DNA of 64,000 nt from Dreissena polymorpha (taxonomy: Eukaryota > Mollusca > Bivalvia > Myida > Dreissenidae). A program made the position numbers and the translations under genes. Below are positions 1-14,224 of the stretch, piece after piece. The DNA lies in assembly GCF_020536995.1 (NCBI RefSeq), contig NC_068356.1, positions 27,777,476-27,841,475 of the forward strand, in the 5' to 3' direction. The notes under the pieces were generated by a model. The model saw only the letters and a program-made list of their open reading frames with translations. It had not been told where the DNA came from and searched no databases. Position 1 is the stretch's first letter. The number at the start of each line of letters is the position of its first letter.

Positions 1-3000
1 TGTCACAACATCGAGTTATCAATGATTATAGTAGCAAAGCTTCGACATGTATGTCTGATTAATGTGTTAAAAAGCTGATTGCATGGGTCATTTATATATG
101 AATTTCATTTTTCATAAATATCACTATGTCATCAAGTCATTTAAGAATTCTTCATATGTAAGTTAAATGTGAACTACGTAATGACAAATAGTAAACACAA
201 TGTTTAAAAGATGTGCTTAACACAAATGTTTACCTTCGACGGAATATATAATGTCACTGAAACTGGTGTCATTGTCTTTAAATTGACCAATAGATTATTA
301 AAAACATAACCAAAAGGAAATCAGAGAGTTGCACAATATGTATAAATACATAATTATGAGTTTGCAACATAACGTTTGTAATTTGTTTTTACGTCTGTTG
401 CCAGAGAGTTTCTGTATGTAATATTCAAAGTGCTGCGATAGAAAGCAAACACACAAACATCATTACATGTACCTTCGCAATAATCTGATAGTTTGCGTTA
501 GTTTAAATATTCATCGGCATATCTCGTGCAACATCAGCGTCTTAATTGCATTGCACACTATACATAATGTATTAATTTGTTTCGGAAAATGTAAACAGTG
601 AGAAAAACAACAACATGACAATTAGTATCGACTTTTCAACATATTAAAAGACGATGTTTCAAAATGTAAATTATGATAAAACTAATTCTTAAATATGTAT
701 TTACCCTACTTACATAATTATTTTGAGTGTATATTACATCAAAATTTAGGAGAAATTATGTATTTACACTGTTATAATATGATATATGTGTTTGTTTACT
801 AAACATATGAATACACTATGAATATTTGAAGAAAATATAACTGAATTAGATTCTCATGTATTGATTTTAATATTTAAGCCAGACATTAATAAGCAATATA
901 AAAAAGACTTCAACGCCACTATTCAATTATATTGATGCATTTAGTGTTCACAAAGAGTATTTGTATTCAAACAAAACGCATGAATATATTTCATGTAAAT
1001 TGTTTAAGGGTTGCTACTTTATTCGGAAAGCTTTGTGTTGTAAATTAAAAAGTTAATACTCTAAAAAGACGATCATAAAAATCAAAGAACATGATGGAAT
1101 TTTACCATGGAAACGACCGATATCAACATAAAGTAAAACTACTTTTAAAATTGTCTTTGTCTCAGCTTATTTATTGGATCCTTACTTTGTGTTTTTGCGC
1201 TTTAAATAACTCTTATAAACATGTTCACAATTTCATATTATCGAGTTATGTTTTAGATTTGTATTGAGCTTACATATTACATAATAATAGTAATAATAGT
1301 ATTCTTTTTTTAGCACCTATTTAATGTTAATAAAGGTAATCCATTCATCCAAATGCTTTTGATTCTTAATTTGGAAGAATGCTATACAATAAATGAGTAT
1401 CATATATGAGTGTATGTATAAACTATAGCATTTACAAAATATTATGCCATTTTCATTATTGAAAACCCTCAATTTGATAACCGATCTTTGTTTAGCGTTC
1501 ATAATCGAAATTGTGAACCAGAAACATGAACTTATAAAAAAAAATGATATCACTATTTGAGAATAACACCATCAGCGTCATGCTAAATATTTGCACAATG
1601 TATTGCGAAACATATGTTTAAATATTTTCTGGCATTGCTGGTTGAATACGTGTGTGTATTTTGATGGCATGCATAATCATACATGAATATTGGTTGCGCA
1701 CTACACTGATTATAGTGATTTTATTGTTCTCTTTGAGATAATACGACGTTGTTGATAAATGTATAATTGCAAATTCAGATTACGCAAATAATAACACGAA
1801 CCCAATTTCCCTTTAACAATGAAATTACCCCCGGTACTCTTTAAGGTGTTGTACGTAACAACAAAAGACCTTTCAAAATCCATATTAATGCAAATGCGTA
1901 CAAAGCATATGAAATTTGCGTCACATACTATGGGGCCGTATTTTTGTTGTTTAAATAACTCATAACAGCTATTTTTTCTCTCACAAAAACGGGATGAAAT
2001 CCATGCAGATTCGATTTTTTAAACAAATAACAGACATGCGATTTAGAGAGTCTTCTATCCAGACATTAATTCCTTTGAATATATCGCCATGACAACAAAT
2101 TGGCGACAAAATAAGTTAATTTTGTAGATATTAGGGAAAGCCGATAAGGTTTAGAGATTTCATCACACCAGCCAAATAAATGCATTTGACAACAAATTTT
2201 CCAATGAAATGCTAGAATTCCTATTGACAAAAACATCAATATCCCGCTGAACAGAAATAATTAGATATCAAACGGTTTGATTGTCATTAAATTTGCAATT
2301 CGATTCGATTTTGATGTCAAATATTTCAGCCGTTGTCAACTTTTTGTATACAGACACGTTGTGTTACATGTATTGTTTTTAATCTTTCAAAGCATGTATC
2401 TCAAACTTATTTTAACATGTCATAACTCATGTATATCATAATTACACAAGTTAGTGTCATCTGTCTTAATGATCGATTTTCTAAACGTTTGCTGTTCACA
2501 GAATAACTTACAAAGGTATAAACTATAACATGTGTATAGGAACCATTTGGAGATACCTATGTGCTTATAGTCATATCTGACAATGTTCGTTCTAATTTGT
2601 TGGTGATTTTATTCCTGTATTTATTAATGAAAACACGTGATTCCACTGAATATTTATGTTTATGCTTCACTATCAGAACATAAGATCCCGTTGTTAACAT
2701 AAATCGTACGTTTAATATAGATGTTTACTTATTATATACCGGTATCAATTGCTACTCAAAATATTTTGTATTTCATAACACGTATTATATGACTGGTCTC
2801 ATATTCTTATCCGATGATTTAATGTAATTTATTTATTAGAACATAAATTTGTTTGAATTGTACATCCACCGTTTATAACGTCTTAAAGGCACACACCATA
2901 GTTTGTAGCTGATTGAAACAAATGCTTATTTTTTTTTAAATGTTTTACGGATATGCAGATTTCAGAAGAGCTTTGGAATAACTTAAACAAAACATCTGTG

Positions 3001-5285
3001 TTTGTGGGCTTGAGTTCAAAGGCATCTAAGATTAATTGATGAATACCGGTACACATGTGTATGCTGATATTACATTTTAATTACATAAGTCTCACCACTT
3101 CAGTATAGCACATCAATTATTTATAACAAGAACATGTATGCATACTATGTATTGCAATACAATGAAGCATATTCTGTGCTCATCGTGTTGTTAAAATATA
3201 GATTCATGGGTTTTACTATACCAATCAATATTGATTATATTTTATATGGTTTAAATCAGTCAATGATCGGAGGAAAGACCACGAAATTGAACATCGATCA
3301 TATCCTGAAATTGTTGACCGATAGTGCTGCCACTAGTTAATTCTTCCACCACGAGGGCTGCTGGTGCGCTAATGAAAGTAATGACATGCAATCAGTGCGT
3401 GTTTCTGTCTTGATCAGCAAATCGTGTTTGATGGTATTACTTGTTCATAAATTAAAAAGGCTAATTTATTGATAACACAAATCTAATCAATGAAACCTGC
3501 GTTTTTTGTTGTAATTGATTTTTAGCTGTGTCGTGTCAAAACATTCGTGCATATCTTTGTAAATTAATAGCTCACGTAAGTCTATTTGCAAACCACGCAA
3601 AAATCTAATTGTACAATGCTGTTTTTCTCTTGGGTAATTTCTGACAGCCGCGCGCTTTTAAGAATTTACCAAAGAAAAGAACTGTGTGATGTTATAACTC
3701 AATAACCATTAAGATATTTAGCAATAACATTTGTTAAAATATTGAGTTAATCTTAATCGCGAAGCATTGGAATTTTAATTATTTAACATAATATATTTGC
3801 GCGGATTTTCGGAATTGTGAAAACATCATCATGCATGATTTGCATCAGTATATGGGTAAATCACATTTATAATATCTTAATAGTCTTTCGCACTTGAATG
3901 CTTCATTCAGAAATGAATTGCTGTTCCAATCGATTTAATCCAAACACTTCTCCGAATAGCGGTAGGCTTAATTCTGATAATTAAATGGTCTTGATTTTAT
4001 GATTGCCAACACTTATCTCATTTCAGTATACTCTTCCTAAGTTCAGGAAAAATGATGACACTAAAGAGAAGCCTGTTTTTTTTTTTCGATCCATTAATGA
4101 GAGAATCCATGAGAAAATCTTGCTAACAGGTAATAACATAGTATTATAAATTTACAATTAATCTATGGTTAATGTATAAGAGAATAAACGAAGATAAAAT
4201 CTGATCTTTAGAGAATATGTCGCAGTAGACTTGAACGGTGACATGTGTTACTGCCAATACGTATACATTATTCGTTATTTGAGTACAATGGCAGTGTACA
4301 TGAAGTCATGTGTACTTCTCTAGATTGTTGGTGGTGTATAAATCTTTGCAAATATCGCAGCTGCTTCAAACAAAATGTATGCTTCAATGTGTGCACGTTT
4401 CGCATATTTGGAATGGTGGATGGGCATTGGAGGCGTTCTGAGAGCGCTTATGGAATAGGGGGAGGCGAGCTGATTAATCGGACCGTGGCTTCCATGGGCT
4501 TGTGTTTTAGAATGTTGTTGTTAAATTGTCTTCTTGCACGATTTATAGTTTAGGCTTACAGTCTGCTATTTATTAATAATATTACATTATTCACATGCCA
4601 CGCATGTGGATGTTTAAAGGCACGTATAACGACGTGTCCTTCATAATTTTGTTGGTATCGTTTTAGTTTTTATATATATTCGAATGATGTCGCAACGTTT
4701 ACGGTCGTTTCGACTCTTCAACTGAACGAGTCACTATTACAGGCTGACAAATACTTTTTGCGGGGTAAAACCGATTAAATGGCGGTGTAATGATAATATG
4801 CGCTTTTATAGATTTGACGCATTTTGTTAATCCTAGACTAATTATAAATGTATTTGTATACTGGTTTTGCATGCTTAAAACTGGTCACTGTTGGATAATG
4901 CTGTGTTAGTCATTGTGTGTTTGTCATTGATACAGGAATTTCAACTATAGATACTACCCAATTTTACAAATCAAAATGTTCTTTACCTTGAACATACGAG
5001 CATTATTATAATATTTTACGTAATGCGTGTATACAACAATAATCTATTTATAACTCTATGTAATATATTTGGTATTCACGCTTCGTAGGTACTTTGTAAG
5101 TGCTTTATATATCTTATTTTTTTCTCTAGAACATTCCAAAAACAAATGTGTAATTGCGAAACATATATGTTAAGAATAAAACAATTACTGGTGCCTTTTA
5201 ATTTATGTCTAAATGCATATTTGGTACTATGACGCCATTAATGAAGACATAATCAGGAATGTTGATGTTTATGGTAATATTTTCC
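1..5285. repeat. Tandem duplication, copy 1 (non-coding)
   Basis: This stretch is homologous along its length to 8267-14224 in the same orientation, giving a period of about 8.3 kb. Matching landmarks include the opening TGTCACAACATCGAGT, the CTTCGACATGTATGTCTGAT string, and the block at 3100-3420 matching about 11780-12060. By eye most of it is roughly 85-90% similar with many small indels, so the duplication is old. I see no convincing coding exon: open frames in one copy are broken or absent in the other. The left end is cut by the window edge, so the true unit may be longer. Confidence 0.85.
4383..4514. other. 132-bp conserved block, copy 1
   Basis: Compared with 13041-13172 this block shows only three substitutions and no indel. 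Its last ~75 bp, from GAGAGCGCTTATGG to TTTTAGAATG, are identical, while flanking DNA in the two copies differs by many substitutions and indels. It contains a GATTAATC palindrome (homeodomain-type core) and a possible stem between GGAGGC and GCTTCC. It could be a regulatory element, a small RNA or a short exon. A reading frame is open across it in both copies, but nothing recognisable is encoded. Confidence 0.6.
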
Positions 5286-5339
5286 AAATAAATTATATAA
5301 TTTAATAATTTATAAATTGTATAATATAGTCTTTCAATA

Positions 5340-5760
5340 TATTACTTTAGTAGTTATGCAGCTTCTTAGATGTCAGCTTGCTTATCAATCGTGCTTTCAG
5401 ACATTTTTATTGCAAACCACTTAGTTTTATATACTTTTCTAATGACAAATTCTCTCAATGTTTTGACTACAACGTAAAACGAGCCTGAGGACGTATTAAT
5501 CAATATCGCCTGACCTATCCTTTTGGTGTTACCGCTGCCAAAGAGCGAAAGAAAGACAATTGAAATGAGCCTTGTTCATGTCATGAAATCGTAACAAATG
5601 CAGACACTGCATTACTTTTATAATCAAGGTTTGTCGCGTCTAATCATTCGTATGTGCATTATAAAACCGCTGTCACAAAATTGAATATTCAACGAGTGTA
5701 GTTGCATACATTAGAAATAATGTCTGATTAAAGTGTGAAAAAACACTGTTTATATATTAT
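5340..5760. repeat. Extra partial copy of the duplication's leading block
   Basis: About 420 bp here match 7930-8345. Shared strings include GAAATGAGC followed by GTTCATGTCATGAAA, and TGTCACAA at 5670, 8266 and 1. The unit boundary therefore occurs three times in the window (1, 5670 and 8266), suggesting unequal exchange or a diverged third unit between 5.7 and 8.2 kb. No gene is seen in 5286-8266. Confidence 0.6.
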
Positions 5761-7929
5761 ATGTCCAGTACGAATGCATTTTATGGTCAAAACATATCAA
5801 TCAACATCAATTTATTTAAGACATTTATTGATTGTATCATGTGTATGAACTCTAGTTGTCTGCAATTAAGTATTTAATCCGACATGTGATCGTTTCTTGT
5901 TCTAATTGACATGTTTCAGTTGCGCTTACCGGAAATGTTAATTATGTTGATCGTTTTTCATAGCTTGAGGTGAAGTGAATTCAGGAGCATTTTTTACAAA
6001 ACGACAAAATTACGGTTCCTACTCTATTACACAATGATCGCAATTAAGGATAATAAGATTGTTGCTAAGATTATAAACACATGACAAGTTTGAATAGAAA
6101 TTGAACAAATATTATAGCTTTTGCGATAACAGGTTTCCGCGTATAACCAGCTTCAACATGTATGCCGATGTTGTTACCAAAAAAAATGCGAGCATGCACA
6201 TGTTATGTCACAATGAGTTGCTTATATATAAGTGGATTGGGTATAACATGTCGAGGTAAAGAAGTGTGAACAAATAATAAAACAAACAGGTTTAATAATG
6301 TAGCATCATTCTTTGCAAATACTCTTAATTGTACTGTATGTTGCTAAGTTATGAAATCATATTAACAAGAACAGATTTTTCTTATTTTCTCTTTTAAGAC
6401 ACAATGAGTATATGTCATGTTGCCATGGTGTTTTTAACCATTGCGTTATATAAAATGAATTTCTATTTGTAATGTTTATTTACCTTTTACATTGAGTTAT
6501 TAATTTTGAATAAGTGTGTTTTCTCTTAAAACGGTTAAACCCTTATGATTTGTATTGACTTTCGAAGGCAGTGACCCTAACTTTAATGGTGATTTTATGT
6601 TAAATGTCGTGGTGTATTATTTTCTTGTATTGTATAGGCTTTAGTCTTTTCTGTTTAGTCAAAGGCCAGCGCATTGAAATTTCGCTTATGAAATTGTTAA
6701 TGGATTTTCGGTATTTTTATAAATTATGTTCATAATTCAAAAAAGAAAAAGAAAACTTTTTGGGGGAGGCGATCACGTGCCTAAAAATCAAAGAGGTCAT
6801 GGGGCACAAACCACGTTGTTAAAGGAAAAGTCCTCACGCATAAAACAAATAATGCCTGTGTCATCATATCTGGACTTAAAAGACAAAACAAGCACATATT
6901 AAAAAAAAACCTTATATCGAATGACGAATACGCCGCCGTCCAGCTCGGATAGTGCGTTACCGGCATACGGGAAATAAACATTCTGAAAAGTAGCTTATCC
7001 TTACTTATTATGCCATGAACGACGAGGTTACTGAAACATTCATATACATTTCAAAGTTTGATGCTTAATATATGTTGTTCATGTTCATATGTATTTAAGT
7101 TTTGAAACTGCATCGGATTGATTTCAGTTTCACATATTAAATATAGGAGCATTTAGAAAATCAATAAACTACATTTATCATCGATTACTTAATTTTTAAT
7201 AATTTGTGCATTATTTAACCCTAGTGTGCTGTATAGTCACGTTATTTAAATGTTCAATACTTGTTGTGTTAATTCGTTGAAATAAGTCTTTCAATGTGAT
7301 ATTAATTTGCTTCCGTTGCCATATTGTAAATTAAAATGTGTATTTATTGTGTAAGAGTTTATTATATTGTGACTATACGTTGTTGTAAATTTTATAAGAT
7401 AATCGCTTCAAAATATATAGAATACGACATAAGTTATAACCCATGGGGTATATTGATTTAAGTGCATTTTAAATGATACTGAGAAATGGCGTGATATTCT
7501 TGTTCAATCCATCACTATTCTTGTATACAGTGTATACGATTTGTTATTTAAAATTCTTGACATAGAATATTTAATGAAACACATTCATTAGTTTAAAAAA
7601 ATGTTTTTGAATTAGTGTACATTTTAAATTAATATTATATGTTTACGCGTGCATTATTATAGAAAGAGTAAACAAAGTGAAATATAGCTTTAATAGCAAA
7701 ATAAGAACACTTAAACAACAGATGGATATAAGAATCAAACGAGAATGTTATTCCGAAGTAATACGGCTTGCTGTCTCTTTTTTTTCTCTAAAAAAGTATC
7801 GATGGATTTTTAATAAACTGGTGATCTCGTAGTTAATGTTTTTTTAAAAGTCATAACAAATTCAGAAATCATTAATGTCCGACGTTAGATATAAAAATTA
7901 AAGTGTCAGTTCGCGAATGTGTTAAACGA

Positions 7930-8345
7930 ACATTGTCTCAAGAAATTGTTCGTCGTGTAAGATATCTGCTTGCCTATTGATCTTGAGGTCAGACATTTTA
8001 ATTGCTTACCTCAATGCGTTCTATACTCATGATCTGTTATCTTTTTTCTTACCACTGCTTGAAACCAGCCTGCTTTCAGACGTTTGCGTCAATATCGCCT
8101 GACAGATCCGCTTGCTGTAACCGCTGCAAAAGAGCGACAGAAACAAAACGGAAATGAGCTTCGTTCATGTCATGAAACCATAACAAATTCAGATAGTTTC
8201 AATGCCTTTTATAATAATACGGCTTATCGCGTTAAATCAATTGTATGTACATACTAAAGACGCTGTCACAACATCAAGTATTTAATGATTATAGAAGCAA
8301 AGCTTCGACATGTATGTCTGATTTATGTGTTAAAAAGCTGAGTGC
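7930..8345. repeat. Leading block of duplication copy 2
   Basis: This is the counterpart of 5340-5760. It runs straight into the second long copy, so it lies across the junction between repeat units. Confidence 0.6.
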
Positions 8346-8491
8346 ATGGGTCATTTATATATGAATTTTGTTGTTTATACATATCAAAATGTCATCAATT
8401 AACTAACGAATTATTGTTCTGTAAGTTAAATGTGAACTACGTAATGGCAAATAGTATACACAATCTTAAAAAGATGTGCTAAACACAAATG

Positions 8492-8946
8492 TTAAAGTGA
8501 TTTAATGGGCATTTTGCACTGTTGAATTGAGCTGAAAAGAATTAACAGGTCAAAAGAGTTAGTTAAAATGTGGTTACTGATCAATTATCTGCAACTCATC
8601 TTGCTACCAGTTGTTTATAAAAATATATTCTATATTCGATATTCTTACGTGACCCACCCAGTCCTGTAAGTCGAAATGATCCGTAAAACAAACATGTGTC
8701 TTTTTGTCGTATGAACGAATCTGCACTAAAATTAAAATTTAGGTTCAAATCTTACATGCATGATCAGTTGTCAAACAATAGTACGGTTGATATTAAAATG
8801 CATTATTTTTCTCTTTCCGGGATATTGTTTTAGTATGGTGATGCTTCATTAACAAATATAAGTGTATATGAAGTGAAAACACCAAAAATAAACAACGGTT
8901 GCGATAGACACCTATAAACTGTTAGATGCCCATAATATCACTTTAA
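8492..8946. mobile_element. TTAA-flanked MITE, family copy 1
   Basis: A 447-bp element (8496-8942) is flanked by TTAA at 8492-8495 and 8943-8946. Its ends are inverted repeats: AAAGTGAT...ATGGGCAT on the left and ATGCCCAT...ATCACTTT on the right. The tandem duplicate at about position 223-228 lacks it and shows the near-empty site. A second copy of exactly the same length lies at 38305-38751. TTAA target duplication is the hallmark of piggyBac-type transposases, so this is probably a non-autonomous piggyBac-like element. It has no coding capacity. Confidence 0.85.
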
Positions 8947-11900
8947 CCTTCGACGGAATATATAATGTCACTGAAACCGGTGCCATTGTCTTTCAATTGA
9001 CCAATAGATTATTAAAAACAGCACCGAATGGAAATCAAAGAGATTCACAATTTGTATAAATACATACTAATGAGTTTGCAACATAACTTTTAAAATTTGT
9101 TATTACGTCTATTTCCAGCAAGTTGCTGTATTTAATAGTCAAAGTGCTGCGATAGAAAGCTAACATTCAACAATCATTACAAAATCATTACATGTGCATT
9201 CGCAATTATCTGATAGTTTGCGTAAGTTTAAATATTTTTCAGAAGCAGTTATCGTACAACATCAGGGTCTTAATTGCATTGCACAAGATACATAATGTAT
9301 CAATTTTATTCGGAAAATGTTTACAGTGAGAAAAAACAACAACATGACATCATAAGTCTCGACTATTGAACATGATGAAATGATGACATTTAAAAATGTA
9401 AATTATGATATTATTTTGTATTCTTAAATATTTATCTACCCTACTTACATAAATATTTTGAGTGAATGTAACATCAATGTTTAGGAAAAAAGGAGGTTTT
9501 TACACTATGACATAATATGACATATGTGTTTGTTTACTAAACATTTGAATAGATTGTGAATATTTGAACAAAAGATAACTTTATTAGATTCTCAAGTATT
9601 GACTTGAAATATTTTAGTCAGGCATTACTCAGCACTATACATGCAAAAAAGCCTGCAACGCCATTATTCCATCATATTGATGCTATAAGTGTTGACAGAG
9701 AATATTTCTATTTAAAAAAACATGAATATATTTTATTTAATTGTTAAATGGTTGCAATTTAGTCGACAAGCTTTGTGTAATAAATTTAATAGTCAATACT
9801 CTAAAACGACGATCATGAAACTCAAAGAACATGGTGGAATTTAACCATGGACACGAATGATATTAACATAACGTAAAACTACTTTTGAAATTGTTTTTGT
9901 CTCAGCTCATTTATCGGATCATTACTTTGCGTTCTAGCGATTTAAATTCTTATAAACATGTTAACACAATTGCATTTTTTCAAGTTATATTTTATGTTTG
10001 CATTTAGCCTACATATGACAGGATACTACTAATAATATTCCGTTATCACATATTAAATGTTAATTAAGGTAAACAATTTGTCCAAATGCTGTTAATTCTT
10101 AATTTGGAAGTATGCTATGCAATAATATGGCCTTTTGAAAAGATAAATATCATATACCAGTGTACATATAAACTCCAGAATTAACAAAACAATATGCCAT
10201 TTTCATTATTAAAAACACACACAATGTTTAGCGTTCATTATCGAAATTGTGAACCAAAAACTTGGAAATAGAAGAAATGATCTCACTTTTTGAGAATAAT
10301 GTCATCAGCGTCGTGCTAAATATTTGCACACTGTATTGCGTTACATTAGTATAATATTCCATGGTATATCTGGTTAATTATTTGTGTGTGTTTTAATGGC
10401 ATGCATATTCATACATGAATATTGGTTACGCACTTAACTGATTATTATGATTTTATTGTTCTCTTTGATATCATACGACGTTGTTAATAAAGGCATCATC
10501 GCAAATGCAGATTATGCGAATAATATCACGAACGCAATTTTCCTGTAATAATGAAATTACTCTTTTAGGTTTTGTACACCTTGTGAAATTTTTATCAGGT
10601 ACTATGGGACCGTATTTTTTGTTGTATAAATAACAAATTACAGCAAGTTATACGAATGTTATTTTTCTCTCTCACAAAAACGGAATGTAATCCGTGCAGA
10701 TTCGATTTTTTACACAAATAACAGACAGGCGATTTAGAGAGTTTTCTAGCACGGCATTAATTCCTTTGAATATATCGCCATGACAACAAATTTGCAACAC
10801 AATAAGTTAATTTTGTAGATATTAGGGAAATCCAAATCGGTAAGGTTTAGAGATTTCATCACACCGGCAAAATAAATGCATTTCACAACAGTTTTCCCAA
10901 TGAAATGCTTGAATGTCTTCTGAAAAAAACATCAATATCACGCTTAACCGAAATATTTTGGATTTTAAACAGTTTTATCATCATATAATTTGCAATTCAA
11001 TTCGTTATAAACGTCGAATATTTCAGTCGTTGTCAACTTTTTCATAGAGACGCGTTGTGTTATATGTATTGTTTTATACTCTTTCAAAGCATTTATCTCA
11101 AACTTACTATCACATGTGATAACTCGTGTATATCATTATTACGCAAGTAAGTGTACTCTGTCTTGATTATCGATTTTCTAAACATCTGCTGTTTCCAGAA
11201 TAACTTAAGATGGTATAAACTATTAACTTTTTTATAGCAACCATAAGTTTGGAAATACCTATGTGCTCATACTCATATCTGACAATGTTCGTTCTATTTT
11301 GTTGTTGCTTTTATTCCTGTATTTATTAATGACAACACGTGATTCCACTGAATATTAATGTTTAATCGCTTAAGAATTGCAACATAACATCACGTTATTC
11401 TAACATAAACTCGTCCGTTTTATATAAAAGTGTACCTTTTATATCCCGATACCTATTGCCACTCAAAATATTTTGTATTTCATAACACGTATACAATGAC
11501 TGGTCGCATATTCATTCAAAGATTTAATGCAATTTATTTATTAGAACACAAATTGGTTTGAATTGTACATCCACCGTCAATAACGTCTTAAAGGCAGACA
11601 CCATACTTTGAAGCTGATTGAAACATACTTATATTTTCTTAAAAATGTTTTACAAATTATGCAGATTTCAAAAGAGCTTTGGACTAAAACAAAACAACTG
11701 TGTCTGCGGGCTTGAGTTCAAAGGCATCCAAGATAAATTGATGAATACACATGTATTTGCTGATATTACATTTGTATCACATAAGTCTCACCATATCAGT
11801 ATATCACATCAATTATTTATTGCATATTCTGTACTAAACGTGTTGTTAAAATATAGATTCATGGCTTATACTATACCAATCAGTATTGAATATATTTTAT

Positions 11901-13040
11901 ATGGTTTTATATCAGTCCATGATTGGAGGAAAGACTACGAAATTGAGCATCGATCATTTCCTGAAATTTTGCTGCCACTAGTTAATTATTCCACCACAAG
12001 TGTTGCTGATGCGCTAATGAAAGACATGACGTGCAATCAGTGCATGTTATCTGTTTTGATCAGCTAATCGTGTTTGATGGTGTGACTTGTCCATAAATAA
12101 CAAAAGGGAAAAAATATTATATGACACAAATCTAATCGATAAAGCCTGCGTTTTTGTTGTAAGTGATGTTTAGCTGTGTCGTGTTAAAACATGAGTGCAT
12201 ATCTTTGAACATTAATAGCTCGCGTAAGTCTATTTGCAAACCACACACAACTCAATCTGTACAGTGCTGTATTGCTCTTAGGTAATTTCTGACAGCCGCG
12301 CTCTTTTAAAGTGGAAGCAATTAACCAAACAAAAGAAAGGTGTGAAGTTTTAACTTAATAACCATTTAGATCGACAACAATTACATTTGTTATAATATTG
12401 AGTTAACCTGAATCGCAAAACATTGTAATTGTAATTATTTAACATGACATATATATGCGTGGACTTTCGGAATTGTGAAAACATCGTCCTGCATGATTTG
12501 CGTCAGTATATGGATGAATAACACTTATAATATCTAAATAGTCTTTCGCACTAAAGGCTTTAGAAAACATGCATTGCTGTTCCAATCGATTTCATCCATA
12601 CCTGTCTCCGAATAGCGGTAGGATTAATACTTATAATAAAATGGTCTTGATTTTACGATTGCAAAAACTAACCTCATATCAGTATATTCTTCCTTCGTTT
12701 AGAAAATTTGATGACTAATGAGAAGCCTAATTTTCTCCAAATCATTAACTTTGAAAGAGTCTTGCTAACAGGCAATACCATATTATTATAAAGTTACAAA
12801 TCATTTATGTTCGCTGTATAAGAGAATATACTTAGATATAGTTAGACTTAGATAAAGTCTGATCTTAAACAGAAGAGGTCGGAGTATACTTGAACGGTGA
12901 CATGTGTAATAACCAATACATATACATTATTCGTCATTTGAGTAAATTAGAGTGAAACGTAAATTCATGTGCAATTTTCTTGATTGGTGGTGGTGGATAT
13001 ATCGTGCAAATATTGCAGCTGCTTCAAACCAAACGTATGT

Positions 13041-13172
13041 TTCAATGTGTGCACGTTTCGCATATTTGGAATGGTGGATGGTCATTGGAGACGTTCCGAG
13101 AGCGCTTATGGAATAGGGGGAGGCGAGCTGATTAATCGGACCGTGGCTTCCATGGGCTTGTGTTTTAGAATG
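13041..13172. other. 132-bp conserved block, copy 2
   Basis: This is the second copy of the block at 4383-4514, in the same orientation. The three differences all fall in its 5' half. I cannot choose between purifying selection and recent gene conversion from two copies alone. Confidence 0.6.
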
Positions 13173-14224
13173 GTTTTGTTACATTGTTTTCTTGAATGAT
13201 TTTGTGTTTAGGCTTACCGTCTGATGTTTATTAATAACATTTCACTATTCGCATGCTACGCATATGCATGTTTAAATATACAAATAACGACGTGTCCTGC
13301 ATAATTGAGTTAGTATCATTTCAGTTCTTTATATTCGCGAAATTTGTTTCTCATGTATGTGTAGAAAGCCTTGCCAAATACAAACTCTCACTCCTAGTTT
13401 ATCTGTTATTATTTATAAGGTTTATGTTGATACAGATGATGAGGATTTTATTGTATTTCGAAAATCGAGAGTATAAATTTACTCATTACTGTAAGTTAAG
13501 TAAAATGTAAATGCGACATTTATCTACTCGCTCTATTGACCTTTCTACTATAAGGTACGTTTTTATGAGCAAGACTGGCACTATTATGTAGTTAATATGT
13601 GGTAAACCGATTTTAACGAATGTGTCTTAAACTGGAAACCCACTATTACACGCTGGAAAATATTTCAGGCAATGCGGAGTTAAACCGATAAAATGATGGT
13701 GTTTACAAATGATAATATGCGCTTTTATAGATGTGACGTTTTAGATTAATCCTAGTCTACATTGTAAATGTCCATCAATGTTATTGTATACTGGCATTTC
13801 ATGCTTCAAACGAGTTCAAAGTGTGTATGACATGATCAAAGTGAGATAATGCTGTGTTTGTCATTGTAACAGGAATTCCAACTATATATACTACCCAATT
13901 TTACAATTCAAAACATTCTTGACCTTGAACATACACACATTTTATACTAATTTACGTAATGCGTGGATAAAACAATAATCTATTTATAACTCCGAGTAAT
14001 TTTTTTGGTATATACGCTTCGTAGGAACATTGTAATTGCTGTATAAACCTTCAAATTTCTCTCTAGAAAATTCCGAAAATCAAATTTGTAATTGCGAAAC
14101 ATGCATGTTAAGAATAAAACAACATTAACTGGTATTTTTTAATGTATGTTTAAGTGCATATTAAGTTTTATGATGCCGTTATTGAAGACATAATCAGAAA
14201 TGTGGATTTTTATGGTAATATTTC

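Larger units (their letters stand above)
8267..14224. repeat. Tandem duplication, copy 2 (non-coding)
   Basis: This is the second copy of the segment at 1-5285, longer mainly because a 447-bp transposon (8496-8942) sits in it. Homology fades shortly after the shared TTTATGGTAATATTT string near 14,210 (5,270 in copy 1). A 149-codon open frame at 11618-12067 has only a broken counterpart in copy 1, which argues against coding. Confidence 0.85.

Noticed and set aside
4245-4553. Open frame through the conserved block, also open at 12984-13199
   Set aside because: The block is conserved as DNA with no bias to third codon positions that I can see from three differences. Flanking codons do not agree between copies. 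Kept as a conserved block, not a gene.
11618-12067. 149-codon open frame in duplication copy 2
   Set aside because: The matching region in copy 1 (about 3134-3340) is frame-disrupted, the start is not an ATG in good context, and the sequence is low-complexity AT-rich.
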